A stretch of DNA of 64,000 nt. Source: Norana najaformis (Eukaryota > Annelida > Clitellata > Crassiclitellata > Hormogastridae). The DNA is taken from assembly GCA_964023275.1 (NCBI GenBank), contig OZ029919.1, positions 972,001 through 1,036,000 on the forward strand, read 5' to 3'. The translations under genes and the position numbers were made by a program. This document shows, one piece after another, positions 12,501 to 20,799 of this stretch (positions are counted from its first letter, which is position 1; each line of letters opens with the position of its first letter). Below the pieces are notes generated by a model that saw only the letters and a program-made list of their open reading frames with translations, was not told the origin of the DNA and did not search any database.

Positions 12501-15500
12501 TGGTGCTCGAGGTGAGCTGATCATAGATCGTGGCGGAATCAGTGGTGCTCTTCTGCTGCAGTTTCTTATTCGAAACATCGATGGAGAGCTGTGATGCGGC
12601 CGTCATCAGCCTCTGAATCTGGCTGGGTTGAACAGCCGCCCCAAAAGGCATCTTTTGATCCGTGGTGGTGAACTTGGGCATCGAAGCACTGCCGTCAAGA
12701 GTCTGGCTATCTGGTGAAGCGCGACTAAAGCAATGCGCAGCATCCGTCCAGCCACGACCGAAAACCTCTAGCTGCTGTGCTTCGTCGACCAAGTGTAACC
12801 TGTTGACAAGGCTCTGTGTCTGATCCATCATCTGCTGGTGGTCCTGCAGTCCGTCCTTGAAGTCGAGTTCACTCAGCTGGCTCTGTGCAGTCGGTTGGGC
12901 GAGACACTGAAGAAACTCGGCTGCGGTCTTCGTTGACTGACTTCCAGTCACCTGCAAGGAACCGACAACCAGCGAAGCGGAAATGTCATTTGGTGGACCG
13001 AAGACGTCGGGGAAGTCGTCTTCCTGTTTGGGTATGATGATGTCACAGGGGGAAAAGATGGGTTCACTCGTGGACAGCATACTGCTAGATGAAAAAGTGC
13101 ATAACTGACCACTCACACTGCCAAATGAAGACGACTGGTCAGTCTCCTGACTGACCAAGCTCTTGTCTGTCGCGCTGAAGGCATCGTCTGGTCTATCCGT
13201 CTCCATTGCATCCCCCTAAAGATAATTAAGGTAATACACTTGTATTATTATTATTTCTGCATTTAACGAGCACCACTATCTAATGACTGAGCATCAGTCC
13301 ATGATGGCTCTGAGCAATTGTGAGTGAAGGACTTGCTCAAGGTCTCTACGCAGTAACCCACTTGGTGAGGGTCAAACCCATACTCTCTGCATTATGAGCC
13401 AAGTGCTCTAACCAATTGGCCACCGTTTCCCACTGAAGGCAAAGAACACTAAAATAGCATAAAGGTAAAGGTAAGATATTAGTTTCTTTACTTCTGTAGA
13501 CACTCTGCAGACACATAAAGATGAAGGTAATACACTCATAGAAGGTAAAGAAAAAACAGCACAAAAGTGAAGGTAACAGTTTTCATACTTTTACAGAAAC
13601 TCTGGAGACACATAGAGATAAAGGTGGAAGGTACAGGCATTCCACTTGCAGAAGGTAAAGGTAACACACTAATAAAGTTAATGGTAATACCATAAAAGTT
13701 TTTATCTCTAAAGAAACTTCTCGGATATACTACAGGTAGAGCTTACCTTTGACAAACACCTTATGCACTGGTGAATGTACAGCACCCTTTTTTCGACCTC
13801 GGCCGTTTAACGGCGCTATATAAATTGTCTTATTATTATTATCCTGAGTTACCCGTCAATTAGTAACAGGTGGGCAAACAACATTCTGCCTTCCTATTAG
13901 ATAGAGACAACCGCAACAACACTCGAAAGGTGAACAGACAACAGAGGGGTAAGAAGAGTTCCGAGGAGAGAAGGGAGCCGACCTTCTTCATGTATCCACC
14001 ATGCAGCCTCATGTGTCCGTTGAGCGCCGGCATGTTCCGGAACCTTCGGTCGCAAACCGTACACCGCACTGGCTTCGGTTCGCTTCAACAAACACCAAAT
14101 ATTACTCACTCGTTCACTAATTAGTCTCCTACAAACTTTTAACTCATATACAGAGCCACAACTACATCCCATACTTTTCTGATCAAGCATCTCAAATGCA
14201 GCTACTGTCTTGAAGATACCGGAATCATCCAGCCACTGATAGTTAAGCTAAGTGTATAGAAAATTACATACATACATGTATACTAAATATACAGTATATA
14301 TATATATTCATACATTCATATATATATATACATCAATGCAATATCAATATATAGATGAATATTATTCAATGCATATATAATAAAGATTACTCTTATATAT
14401 ATTATACATTATATAAAGCACATTTGTGGCATATTTACTTTAATTAACTTGTTCTTTCTAAATCTTCTTACAACAATAATGATGCTTATATATACATGCA
14501 ATATATATATATATATATATATATAGTTGTTCTCAATTAAAAACTTACCTGTTTCAAATTGCTTATCCACCATAGGCTGCTCCTCTCTCTGTCCTGTGAG
14601 CTGACCTTCTAGACATTGACCTGATTGCAGCTTGGCTTTGGTGAACAATCGGTTGATGCCTTGTGCATTAGACACCAGCACATAAGAAGTTCCTTATTAT
14701 CATTATTATTATATTACATATGCTATATATATATGTTATATATATCCATGTTACTATATAATAGTAACAGCAAATATATCTCTATACACAAATTTGCTGA
14801 TATTTGACTCAATCAGACCAGACATACTCGAGTGGATTGAATCCAGAGCTCCAAGCGGCCATCTTCTGCGTCGTCGTACCCGAAGGACTCATGCTCACGC
14901 TCGGACTCATAGGACTCATTTCCTGCGCCGGGGAGCCATCCGTGTCGCTCCGGAGCGCATCCTGTCCTGGACACAGCGTCTGGAAGGGAAGATCGAAGCG
15001 GAAGACGCCCGACTGAGTGTCGCTCGACGCCCCCGGGGTCAGTCCGGGGGTGAGGTTGGCGTCCGATCCGGTCGCGGACGAGCTGTCAAGCAGCTGCTGA
15101 TGGTGGTTTTCGTGGTGCCGCCTCAGCGAGCGCGCGTCGCAGTAGCTCTTGTCGCAACCGATGAACTTGCACTCGTACGGCTTCTTCGAACAGTGCGTCA
15201 TCATGTGACCGTTACTGAAACATGACAGACGTCATGACCTGTTGTTAGTCAGTCTGTGGCAACCTTGAGAGATCCGTAAATAAGTAAGTAAGTAACGCAT
15301 TTGTTAACACGCTTTACAAAGAATCGTAGGCGTATCCTTATTCATATCGTAGTCCTTAAATTATATTCCTTAAAAGACACACTATGTACCTAAGATACAC
15401 TAACAGTGATAAGCACAATTTACATACACAAGCACGCACACGCCTGCACACATATACATACATAAAGTATAAAGTAAAGTATCTCATATCCACAAGTGAG

Positions 15501-18500
15501 ACGTAGAGGAGGCGCTCATCTCCTTTTCTTGGCCCTTGAGCTGGCAAAGGACAAACTCAAGGTCCCGGACATGAGGCCAATGCATCCCAGGACTTGACGT
15601 TTACTTCCCAAGGTCCTGGACACGGGACCAGCGCATCGCAGGACTTGACATTTACTTCCCAAGGTCCTGGACACGGGACCAGCGCATCGCAGGACTTGAC
15701 ATTTACTTCCCAGCTTACGCCGCTCCCAAATTCTACTGCTTGGTGACAGAGGCATGGCTTCTTTATACTCACAGATGGTCCTGGCGCTTGAAGGCCTTGG
15801 AGCAGAGTGAGCAGGTGTACTTCCGTTCATCGCTGTGGATCAGCTTATGCTTGGCCAAGGCACTCGAGTTATTGAAGGTCTTTCGACAAGTCGGACACTG
15901 GATGATCGTCCGACTGTTGGCCAATCCTGATGACGTCTTTGCTGGTCGTCCTTTCGTCCTCTGACCAGTCTTGTTCTTTGTCTGGACGCCAGAGGAAACA
16001 TCCGAGTTGGACTGGCTCTCCGGAGAACCAGTCGGTATTTCTACCGGAAGAAAACAACAACACATGGTTGACTGGTAATGCATTTATGTATTTGTTGTTA
16101 TTATTGTTATTGTTATTATTATTATTATTATTACTGTTAATGTTATTGTTATTATTATTGTTACCCAAGGTAGAAATGATTCCTCAGGAATTAATAAAAT
16201 AAAGTTAGAATCTCTGAGAAATCAGGCCTCGTCCCAGTAGTTTTCACAGCTGTCTGAGATTATTTTTATTATTAGTAGTATTATTATTATTATTATTACT
16301 ATTTGCTAAAGTGGAGTGATTATTCCAGTTTATTATTTATTATTAGCATCGGCTTAAGGTTTCCAAAGATTTTTCTAAAAGACAGCATCCAATTACCAAG
16401 CGTTTAACAACATCTTGTGGCTGCCAAGGCCGCTGACTTAGACCTTACCTTACCTAATAGAACAGCAACAGATTTCATCATTATGTTTATACAAAGACCA
16501 AGAAACGACAAAAGGCCCAGGTCCATTGTCACGCTATGGTCATCCGACTGGTTAAAGCGCTCGACTTGTGATGCAAATGGTGCTGGTTCAATCCTCCCTT
16601 GAGACGGTCACTGTTTAAGGGACCTTGAGCAAGTCCTTCACACACAATTGCTCAGCACCATCAATTGAAGCTTAGTCATTACACGGTGGCAATGAAGAAA
16701 TAAATGCAGAAATAACAAAGTACTGAAACTGCACCAGGGTTTGCTGTCACTGAATTGCACCAGACAAAGAAATCGAAGCCGACATCATTCGGTCGATAGC
16801 ACACAGTCTGCTGTCCAAGAGATGCCAAGATTTATTTGCGAAATAAAACAAGAAAATAATCGTCTCGATCGATCAAAAGGAGAGAAAAAACGATTTAACA
16901 CATTTAGACTGCACTTACTGCCCTCTAGACATTCACAGATGCACACAACATATACACAATAAAACACAAATATGTACAAGCATACACACACACACACACA
17001 CACAGAACCCAACAACATCCAAACAGACATTCATACAGAAACAACCACAGAAATCCAGACACACACAGACACATACACAAACACGCACACAGCAACATCC
17101 ACACAAACACATACATACAGAAACATCTGCACAAATACAGACACATACACAGACACATACACAAACACATACACAAACACGCACACAGCAACATCCACAC
17201 AAACACACACATACACAAATACAGACACATACACACAGGAACATTCGCACAAATACACTCACACATACACACGCAAAACCCACGTGGTGAAAAAGACAGG
17301 TTGAAGGCCAGTCAGTCAGACAGAGAAAAATTGATACTTAATGTCACCTATAAATCCTGGGATTAAAAGCGTATTCCGGTATAAATGTGGTGCAAACTGT
17401 TTTACAAGATGACACCACCACCAGCAGACGTCCTTGACACTTCACCTATAAAGGTTGCACCTCAACTGCAGAGTGGTTAGGGCGGTGGACTGTCGACCTA
17501 CAGGTCAGGAGTTCAAAGCCCTGCCAGAACAGAAGCATGTGTGGAGATTCATGTTCCACCAGACCCCCACCCCTCAGAGCACTCGGCTATGAAATTACAA
17601 TACTGGCCGTATATTGTGGGTGGGATGATCAGATGGCAAGGGAGAGGATTTTGTGCCGTTTTAAAGGCATTATATAAATAGCTATATACTCCAAACATAC
17701 ATACACACATACATGCATGCATACATATATAAATTCACACAAACAAGCACACGTACACAAAAATGATGAGTTTCTCTTAAACTGGTGCTACAAAAATTTA
17801 CAATTGCAATAACAATACACACAGACAAATCATACACAAACACCCAAGGGCATCCAAAACGACACACCCACACAGAAAGACAAACACTCACACAAACACA
17901 GCCATGCACACAAACGGTCCAGGCACGTCCAGATAAGAGCCGGTGTCTCGCAGGAGGTTATCAAGAACAGATCTTTCTAGAAGGCCATCCATTGGGTCGA
18001 CGGCGACTTCTGTTGCCTTGTGATCGCAGGCGAGAGACAACCTTCGGCTACGCAAGATAAGATCAAAGCGATGTTTCGACAGCCGAAGAATGGTCAGGGC
18101 TCAACCACCAACCACCTCTGTCCAACTATTCACCGTCTGATCTCTCTGCCCTGCCACTGCAGCCGATTGGTTAGAGTGCTTGGCTTGTAACGTGAAAAGT
18201 ACAGGTTCGAGCCTCCTCCTTGAGATGGTTACTGTGTCGGGACCCTGGGCAAGTCCTTCACTCACCACTGCTCAGCACCATCGATTGATGTCTAGTCATT
18301 AGATAGTGGTGCTTAATTAAAGCAGAAATAATAATTGTAACAACGACGACAACAACAGCAACAACAAAAACACCTGATTTTGACCTGGCCCATCCAAAGC
18401 ATTACGGCACATACTAATCTAGTCTAATCTGACTACTTCTGTAGCGCTATTATCATGGTCAGGACTTCATTTAGCAGTTATCCAGCCACTCGGCCATCAT

Positions 18501-18980
18501 TTAGCCTGATATCCAGGCACTTAGCCATCATTTAGCCAGTTAGCCAGGCACTGAGCCATCCAACCAAACGACGAGAACAGATTCTGTCTCACCTGAGCCA
18601 TCTGGACCAAAAGAAGCCGACTGTTCCTGTCGCACCGTTTCGTCAAACTTCTGTGCGAACTCATCGAACTCCTGCTGCTCCGTTTCCGTGTAGCTGTTGC
18701 TAAGGCCACTGAGATCATTGTCGTCAAGGAGATCAAGCGGCTCCTGCGAACCGTCGCTTGGCAACCGGTTGCCATTGGCGTGCTGCTGGAGATGGTTGCC
18801 AGGCGACCCGAAGAGGCCGTTGATCGTTGTCTGAATGTTCACGTTGGAAAACGAGCTGGAGCTGACGAGCATCTTGTTCGAACTCGCGAGCATGTCGTCT
18901 GAACTCGCGAGCAAGCCATTCATCATGAACACTCCTAAGTCCTTGCCTTTAGCGGCTGCCATTATGCAGTTATCGAACAT
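6334..18980 (-). CDS. TRERF1-like: TRERF1/ZNF541-like ELM2-SANT zinc-finger transcriptional co-regulator (11 exons, 3' end uncertain)
   Basis: Exons by transcription order: 18980-18593, 16040-15773, 15214-14828, 14082-13983, 13215-10920, 9931-9873, 9311-9225, 8389-8286, 7542-7467, 6909-6821, 6519-6334. Seen: four C2H2 fingers, a long S/T/P/Q-rich middle, the family tail ([14 protein letters not shown]), ELM2 and SANT. All junctions agree in phase except exon 5 to 6 (phase 1 donor, next exon needs phase 2), so a short exon may be missing there. Known: TRERF1, ZNF541 and MIDEAS use ELM2-SANT to bind HDAC1/2 in the MiDAC-type deacetylase complex. Inferred: a nuclear DNA-binding corepressor scaffold of over 1,200 residues. 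In vertebrates these features are spread over three paralogues, while one gene here has finger motifs like ZNF541 and TRERF1 together. The C-terminal finger of relatives was not found in the window. Confidence 0.9.
6821..6909 (-). CDS. TRERF1-like: TRERF1-like exon 10: first half of SANT domain
   Basis: It reads [19 protein letters not shown] then [10 protein letters not shown], matching the SANT opening W...E...F..AL....KDF..I.K. Acceptor ggctcag and donor GAG|GTGATT are clear. It takes one base from exon 9 and leaves in phase 0. A decayed inverted copy of this exon with its flanking intron lies at 9502-9745. Confidence 0.9.
7060..7225 (-). repeat. tRNA-related SINE, family B
   Basis: On the minus strand it opens with a tRNA-like head (B-box region ggttctaatcct) and its 3' part reads ttcagatttactgatctt then gtgcaataaataaaataaaat. 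A second copy lies at 44185-44356, in the 3' UTR of the polycystin gene. Confidence 0.65.
7340..7455 (+). repeat. CR1-like LINE 3' end (tail fragment)
   Basis: It contains gaatcgatgccttgtgc, an altered copy of the tatag core, and a tail of attagattagatt that stops about 12 bases from the donor of exon 9 of the TRERF1-like gene (7467). Confidence 0.6.
7467..7542 (-). CDS. TRERF1-like: TRERF1-like exon 9: C-terminal part of ELM2 domain
   Basis: Acceptor ttttctgtcaccag, frame [19 protein letters not shown], donor CAGG|GTTGGT. It aligns with the ELM2 end of relatives (DVM.AL..LL....LKCHPL). Phase 0 in and phase 1 out, as needed by exons 8 and 10. Support rests on phase and position as much as on similarity. 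Confidence 0.75.
8286..8389 (-). CDS. TRERF1-like: TRERF1-like exon 8: core of ELM2 domain
   Basis: Acceptor tttgcattcatag, then a frame reading [20 protein letters not shown] and [13 protein letters not shown]. This is the ELM2 core (LACSS..PGGGTN.E.ALH.L in relatives). It completes the split codon from exon 7 (C+TG, Leu) and ends in phase 0 at ACCAAG|GTCCGT. The Cys-Gly-Gly and Gly-Asn-Gly-Thr-Asn residues are well kept. Confidence 0.88.
8456..8600 (-). repeat. tRNA-derived SINE, family A
   Basis: The reverse complement carries the tRNA-like ccgattggttagag head, the tccttt..gctcagttgatgcttagtcat body and the aataaatgcagaaataat tail. The middle has a small deletion relative to other copies. 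Confidence 0.75.
8625..8815. repeat. ~69-bp tandem repeat, three copies, with internal palindromes
   Basis: The unit starts ggtatattaattatgatag and includes ttactagtgataaatacct. Two copies are nearly full and the third is truncated. Each holds an inverted motif (gataggta..tacctatc). It lies in the intron between exons 7 and 8 of the TRERF1-like gene. Confidence 0.75.
9225..9311 (-). CDS. TRERF1-like: TRERF1-like exon 7: ELM2 domain, LVW motif
   Basis: Acceptor aatttgtttcag, frame [20 protein letters not shown] then TMEGLTEDE, donor GAAC|GTAAGT. ILVWDPR matches the ELM2 'A.LVWKP' stretch. It joins exon 6 by completing Val (G+TG) and exon 8 by completing Leu (C+TG). Confidence 0.88.
9502..9745 (+). 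pseudogene. Inverted, decayed duplicate of TRERF1-like exon 10 and its upstream intron
   Basis: About 240 bases match the reverse complement of roughly 6810-7050. The match starts in intron (gaattctggag, gcagtaactaat, ccagttttacttgtggctaa), keeps the acceptor gtttgtggctcag, then reads [20 protein letters not shown] before an in-frame TAA at the position of Asp in the true exon; the end of the exon is deleted. It lies in the intron between exons 6 and 7 but points the other way, so it cannot be spliced into the gene. Intron sequence in the copy indicates DNA-level duplication, not retroposition. Confidence 0.88.
9873..9931 (-). CDS. TRERF1-like: TRERF1-like exon 6: start of ELM2 domain
   Basis: Acceptor gatttgtcttgtag, frame [19 protein letters not shown], donor AAAG|GTATTT. 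This is the ELM2 signature (INIG..FQAEIP) and fixes the family. The exon opens with the last base of a codon, so the preceding exon must end with two bases of that codon; exon 5's best donor leaves one, which leaves this junction open. Confidence 0.88.
9932..10919. other. Intron between TRERF1-like exons 5 and 6 (simple repeats; possible missed small exon)
   Basis: The stretch contains a plus-strand frame resembling the end of LINE ORFs (FKTDLF, near 10090), an (ATT)n tract at about 10215-10330 and the TACA-rich tract 10625-10840. The phase conflict between exons 5 and 6 predicts an exon of length 3n+1 here. I did not find a convincing one. Confidence 0.5.
10625..10840. repeat. (TACA)n-rich microsatellite
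   Basis: Imperfect tacatacatacata runs with acaaaca and gcata interruptions. Similar tracts occur at 28085-28370, 37085-37385 and 40485-40650. Confidence 0.85.
10920..13215 (-). CDS. TRERF1-like: TRERF1-like exon 5: long disordered region with family C-terminal motif
   Basis: The frame is open from the acceptor ttatctttag (before [11 protein letters not shown]) for about 765 codons. It is rich in S, T, P and Q, with TP-type repeats near [11 protein letters not shown] and [10 protein letters not shown] (candidate proline-directed phosphosites) and a coiled, charged segment ([19 protein letters not shown]). Near the end [21 protein letters not shown] and [16 protein letters not shown] match conserved sequence just before ELM2 in TRERF1/MIDEAS. 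The best donor is CCAG|GTGGGT; unspliced, the frame runs to a stop at 10870. Joined to exon 4 in phase 0. Confidence 0.88.
13235..13435 (-). repeat. tRNA-derived SINE, family A
   Basis: Nearly full copy in reverse: tRNA-like head (ccaattggttagagcacttgg), B-box area, tccttcactcacaattgctc, gatgctcagtcattagatag and an aatgcagaaataataata tail. It begins about 20 bases upstream of the acceptor of exon 5. Confidence 0.8.
13440..13740. repeat. Degenerate ~115-bp tandem repeat (gaaggtaaaggtaa)
   Basis: Words such as agaaggtaaaggtaa, tttctttacttctgtag and ctctgcagacacataaagat recur two to three times with drift. It lies in the intron between exons 4 and 5. Confidence 0.55.
13983..14082 (-). CDS. TRERF1-like: TRERF1-like exon 4: fourth C2H2 zinc finger
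   Basis: It reads [20 protein letters not shown] then [14 protein letters not shown]-x2-C and H-x3-H are intact, and the [11 protein letters not shown] block is typical of TRERF1-family fingers. Exon 3 supplies two bases of the Asp codon (GA+C). The donor AAGAAG|GTCGGC leaves in phase 0 to exon 5. Confidence 0.92.
14540..14720 (+). repeat. CR1-like LINE 3' end
   Basis: The sequence 'gtttcaaattgcttatccac' parallels the end of the RT frame at 29255-29275, followed by ggttgatgccttgtgcatta and a decayed tail. AT-rich simple sequence flanks it (14280-14525 and 14700-14800). Confidence 0.65.
14828..15214 (-). CDS. TRERF1-like: TRERF1-like exon 3: third C2H2 zinc finger and linker
   Basis: After acceptor tcatgtttcag the frame completes finger 2 (NGHMMTH) and gives finger 3, [20 protein letters not shown], with C-x4-C spacing and H-x4-H, closely like ZNF541's KPF..C..PGC.KSYCD.RSLRRH. 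A Ser/Thr/Pro linker follows ([19 protein letters not shown]). The donor CTCGA|GTATGT leaves two bases, completed by exon 4. Unspliced, the frame stops at 14809. Confidence 0.93.
15585..15715. repeat. ~57-bp tandem repeat sharing a core with the 23.2-kb minisatellite
   Basis: The core aaggtcctggacacggga appears twice in full and is preceded by a diverged copy. The same core recurs four times at 23208-23353, and a diverged form lies near 31872. Intron between exons 2 and 3. Confidence 0.8.
15773..16040 (-). CDS. TRERF1-like: TRERF1-like exon 2: first and second C2H2 zinc fingers
   Basis: Acceptor tcttccggtag. Finger 1 is [21 protein letters not shown]. Finger 2 is [14 protein letters not shown], finished in exon 3. 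A basic, AT-hook-like GRPAK precedes them. The FKRQDHLNGHM motif corresponds to FKRRDHLTGHM of ZNF541. Phase: one base from exon 1 (G+AA, Glu), two bases left at CATCT|GTGAGT. Confidence 0.92.
16090..16300. repeat. (ATT)n microsatellites
   Basis: Two (att)n/(gtt)n blocks, at about 16090-16170 and 16260-16300, in intron 1 of the TRERF1-like gene. The poly-Leu and poly-Asn frames here are repeat artefacts. Confidence 0.85.
16535..16720 (+). repeat. tRNA-derived SINE, family A
   Basis: Full-length copy: tRNA-like head (ccgactggttaaagcgctcg), B-box ggttcaatcctcc, the tccttcacacacaattgctcag body and an aaataaatgcagaaataac tail. Confidence 0.8.
16980..17285. repeat. (AC)n and acacatacacaaac minisatellite
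   Basis: A pure (ac)n run is followed by a longer tract built of acagacacatacacaaac-like units, including two copies of a block containing gcacacagcaacatccacac. Confidence 0.85.
17450..17690 (+). repeat. tRNA-derived SINE, family D
   Basis: A tRNA-like head reads cagagtggttagggcggtgg and gtcaggagttcaaagccctg (A and B boxes), then a unique body and the end ttttaaaggcattatataaa. This is the only copy of the family I recognise in the window. Confidence 0.6.
18165..18345 (+). repeat. tRNA-derived SINE, family A
   Basis: Full copy: ccgattggttagagtgcttg, caggttcgagcctcc, tccttcactcaccactgctc, gatgtctagtcattagatag, then taattaaagcagaaataata and an aacaacga tail. Confidence 0.8.
18593..18980 (-). 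CDS. TRERF1-like: TRERF1-like exon 1: first coding exon
   Basis: The ATG at 18980 opens [20 protein letters not shown], a low-complexity Ser/Asn/Asp N-terminus without a domain. An in-frame stop lies 7 codons upstream and supports this start, unless a still earlier spliced start exists. The donor is GGCTCAG|GTGAGA, leaving one base for exon 2. An acceptor-like gattctttctag at about 19050 suggests the exon itself begins at 19049 with a short 5' UTR. Confidence 0.85.
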
Positions 18981-18998
18981 CAATCGGGTATCGAAACA

Positions 18999-19034
18999 TC
19001 ACCGAGTAACGGTCTCATGGCGACTAATATCCAT
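18999..19034 (-). promoter_or_regulatory. Upstream ORF in the putative 5' UTR of the TRERF1-like gene
   Basis: An ATG in a strong Kozak-like setting (accATGG) opens MDISRHETVTR and stops 18 bases before the main ATG. A second upstream ATG (about 19020) has its TGA overlapping the main start (TGATG), and a third opens an overlapping frame. They matter only if this segment is in the mRNA. Confidence 0.5.
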
Positions 19035-19554
19035 GGTGACGAACGTTTTCTAGAAAGAATCTCATTACCCTGAAGGTAAGGTTCCATTTGCTCTGGATTT
19101 TCTTACCAACGAATTCCCTAAATTTCTTAAATCAAAAGATTTCCATAGCAAATTTGGAGCAGTCCTTGATTCCTAGAAACGTAACATGGAGATGTTGCTC
19201 TATTTATCCAATCAATCACTATTTTGACGCAAAACCAGGTCGTGTCATGACCCAAACCAATTTCGTCAACTGGTGGCACCAGGAATGCAGTTACAACGAA
19301 GAGCCCTGAAACAACGAAAGCAACCGATCCGTTAAATTCGTTGCTTATGCTGGACAACAACTTTACCAGTAGTTAACAAATAACACAATCATCACTAAAA
19401 TGCAATTTTAAAAAATAGTTTTGCAGGTAGTAATGATTATTATTTTGGTATGCAAGTAAGTATGTACATATGTACTTGGATATTTATACAAAGTCCTTTG
19501 TTAATAATGCAAGTATGTATGTACCAGTTTGCAAGTTTGTATGCATGCAACTTG

Positions 19555-19735
19555 TGAGGCATGGTAGCTGACTGGTTAGAGTGCTCAGCTTGTAACAGAG
19601 AGTACGGATTCGAGCCTCTTCCCTTGAGACGGTATAGGGACCCTGAGCAAGTCCTTTGCTTGCAATTGCTCGGCGTCATCGACTGATGCTTAGTCATTAG
19701 ATAGTGGCGCCTAATAAATACAGGAATAATAATAA
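19555..19735 (+). repeat. tRNA-derived SINE, family A
   Basis: Full copy starting ggcatggtagctgactggtt, with B-box cggattcgagcctc, the tcattagatagtggcgccta element and a taataaatacaggaataata tail. Confidence 0.8.
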
Positions 19736-20234
19736 TAAACTATGCATGCATGTAGGCAAGTATCAGCATGTAAGTCGTTATTTACTTAGCACCATTAAAA
19801 AGGTCTTCTCAAATGCTTCCGAGACAGACGCAGGATACATAAGACCGGTAACAATAGAGCAACGTTTCCACCATACCCCACTCTCCCCCATTTAGATCCA
19901 CGCGTCTGGCCAGCTTTGCAACAATCCCCCATTCTTTTGTCTGAGGCAAATACGGTGACTAACCAACGTCTGATGAACCAGACAGTCAGTCAGTCAACAG
20001 TCAGTCAAAGCACCTCTCCAACAGAAAGCAGACACACCAGTCCACGACCGCCGTCTCCCCCACGAGGCCCATACACCGCAACCTATGCCTCGCGTCAACA
20101 GAGACACTGTTGACTTTGACACTGCGACGACGCTATGACTATGACTTGATGTGTCACGTCTGCCTGTGACTCTCGATTATCTGACAACATTCAAACTGAT
20201 GGTCACTTCAACTGGACATTGAAACTGGACATTC

Positions 20235-20350
20235 AAATGGAATCTAATCTAATGACTTCTATAGCGCCGTTATCATAATGCCCAAGGCATCAATCGAAGG
20301 TCGCTTCAAGTCAAAATCGTAATCCAAAATCATAATCAGTTGGAGAAGCC
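20235..20350 (-). repeat. CR1-like LINE 3' end
   Basis: In reverse: attagatt tail, ttctatagcgccgttatcat and aggcatcaatcgaagg, as in the 3' end seen at 29325-29431. Related tails lie near 18405-18460, 21110-21200, 22137-22270 and 26655-26815. Confidence 0.65.
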
Positions 20351-20466
20351 GGGTCGAATTCCACTCGAACTGGACAATCAAACTGGATGGACATTCAAAC
20401 TGGACAGACACTCAGTCTGAACACTGCTGGACAAAGAACTGTACTCAAACTAAACATTCAAACTGC

Positions 20467-20762
20467 CACTCAAACTAGATGGCCACTCAACCTGGACATT
20501 CAAATCGGATGGCCACTCAACGTGGACATTCAAATCGGATGGTCACTCAACCTGGACATTCAAATCGGATGGCCACTCAACCTGGACATTCAAATCGGAT
20601 GGCCACTCAACCTGGACATTCAAATCGGATGGCCACTCAACCTGGACATTCAAATCGGATGGACACTCAACCTGGACATTCAAATCGGATGGCCACTCAA
20701 CCTGGACATTCAAATCGGATGGCCACTCAACCTGGACATTCAAATCGGATGGACACTCAAGC
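20467..20762. repeat. 30-bp minisatellite, about 10 copies
   Basis: The unit contains ggacattcaaatcggatgg followed by ccactcaacct. Copies are nearly identical, with decayed copies upstream from about 20385. All frames are open because 30 is a multiple of three, so the 150-residue frames here are not genes. Confidence 0.93.
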
Positions 20763-20799
20763 TGTACAATCTAACTGGACATCCACACTGGATGAACAC

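Noticed and set aside
16925-17304. Cys/Val-rich and Thr/His-rich open frames above 100 codons
   Set aside because: Translations of an ACAC-type minisatellite in different frames.
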